Source: Candidatus Poribacteria bacterium
GTDB lineage: Bacteria; Poribacteria; WGA-4E; B28-G17
DNA: 6,727 nt
Assembly (NCBI GenBank): GCA_003645735.1
Contig: QNBQ01000096.1
Location: 1 to 6,727, forward strand
Direction: 5' to 3'
Below, piece after piece: positions 6,282-6,727 of this stretch. The position numbers were made by a program, and so were the translations under genes. Position 1 is the first letter of the stretch. Every line of letters starts with the position of its first letter. The notes under the pieces are model-generated. The model was not told the origin of the DNA. It ran no database searches and was given only the letters and a program-made list of their open reading frames with translations.

Positions 6282-6727
6282 TGGGCGAAGGGTTCTTCAC
6301 GAAAGCGATCCACGCCGGGGAGGAGCCGTGTCCGACGACGGGCGCTTTGAACCCGCCGATATATCAATCGACCGTTTTCGTCTTCAAGAGCGCCGAGGAG
6401 GCGGCGGCGATCTTCTCCGAAGAAGCGCCGGGCTACGTCTACACCAGGTGGGGCAACCCGACCCTGTCGATGCTTGAGAGGAAGCTCGCGGAGCTTGAGG
6501 GCGGGGAGGACGCGCTTGTGACGGCCTCCGGTATGGCGGCCGTGACCACGGCTATCCTAACCCTGGTGGAAAGCGGCGATCACATAGTCTGCTCCAAAGG
6601 GGTTTACACCGGCACCTACGTCTTCCTCTCCCAGACGCTCAAACGGTTCGGGGTGGAGGTCGATTTCGTCGACGGGACATGCCCATCCGAGGTGGAGGAG
6701 GCCATCAAACCCAACACCAGGCTGATC
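6281..6727 (+). CDS. Cys/Met-metabolism PLP-dependent enzyme (cystathionine gamma-synthase / O-acylhomoserine sulfhydrylase type), partial
   Basis: The first 149 residues of a family of roughly 390-430; the gene runs past the right edge. Seen: FFTKAIHAGEEPCPTTGALNPPIYQSTVF at the N-terminus in two conserved blocks, YTRWGNPT (the tyrosine and arginine that hold the PLP phosphate from the neighbouring subunit) and TASGMAAV, the phosphate-binding loop. The KGVYTGTY segment holds the tyrosine that stacks on PLP. The PLP lysine lies beyond the window. The YTGTY segment lacks the cysteine typical of methionine gamma-lyase, so a synthase, sulfhydrylase or cystathionine lyase is favoured, but the exact reaction cannot be settled. 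The ATG overlaps the preceding TAA (TAATG), with GGAGG (6269-6273) 7 nt upstream, so translation is coupled to the transglutaminase gene. Confidence 0.92.
   Translation, partial: MGEGFFTKAIHAGEEPCPTTGALNPPIYQSTVFVFKSAEEAAAIFSEEAPGYVYTRWGNPTLSMLERKLAELEGGEDALVTASGMAAVTTAILTLVESGDHIVCSKGVYTGTYVFLSQTLKRFGVEVDFVDGTCPSEVEEAIKPNTRLI

Overview
The window is bacterial chromosomal DNA, G+C-rich and densely coded, with no RNA gene, CRISPR array, transposase or integrase. Arginine is written mostly with AGG, isoleucine often with ATA, and the coding strands are markedly purine-rich. The left half of the + strand is therefore pyrimidine-rich, because its genes lie on the minus strand, and the right half is purine-rich. 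Strong GGAGG or GGAGGTGA Shine-Dalgarno sites precede the genes. This fits an uncultured, possibly thermophilic, candidate-phylum bacterium. I cannot name the lineage from the sequence, and that reading is inference.

Layout. The window splits at a divergent promoter region (about 3643-3773). Reading leftward on the minus strand are lysA (diaminopimelate decarboxylase), then amrS (the AmmeMemoRadiSam-system radical SAM protein) behind its own promoter. A small coiled-coil membrane protein and nnr (bifunctional NAD(P)H-hydrate epimerase/dehydratase) follow. The last three genes are packed with 4-10 nt gaps and overlapping ribosome-binding sites. nnr runs off the left edge and carries a one-base deletion that breaks its frame at about 471-474. 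Reading rightward are a D-2-hydroxyacid dehydrogenase of the C-terminal-binding-protein (CtBP) type, an exported transglutaminase-like cysteine-protease-fold protein, and the N-terminal third of a Cys/Met-metabolism PLP enzyme that runs off the right edge. These three form a tight operon (15 nt gap, then a 1 nt overlap).

Functional picture. lysA makes lysine and the PLP enzyme belongs to sulfur amino-acid metabolism. nnr repairs damaged NAD(P)H. The dehydrogenase is NAD-dependent with unknown substrate. AmrS and the coiled-coil protein have no settled role. Most of this looks like ordinary housekeeping. I did not find a convincing new multi-gene system.

The points worth checking are the nnr frameshift, a CCCCTAGGGG dyad inside the amrS promoter spacer that resembles a CsoR-type metal-sensor operator, the near-abutting -35 boxes of the divergent promoters, and the coupling of AmrS to a coiled-coil membrane protein. 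No stretch longer than 300 bases lacks a gene. The largest gaps are 3643-3773 and 2318-2382, and both hold promoters.
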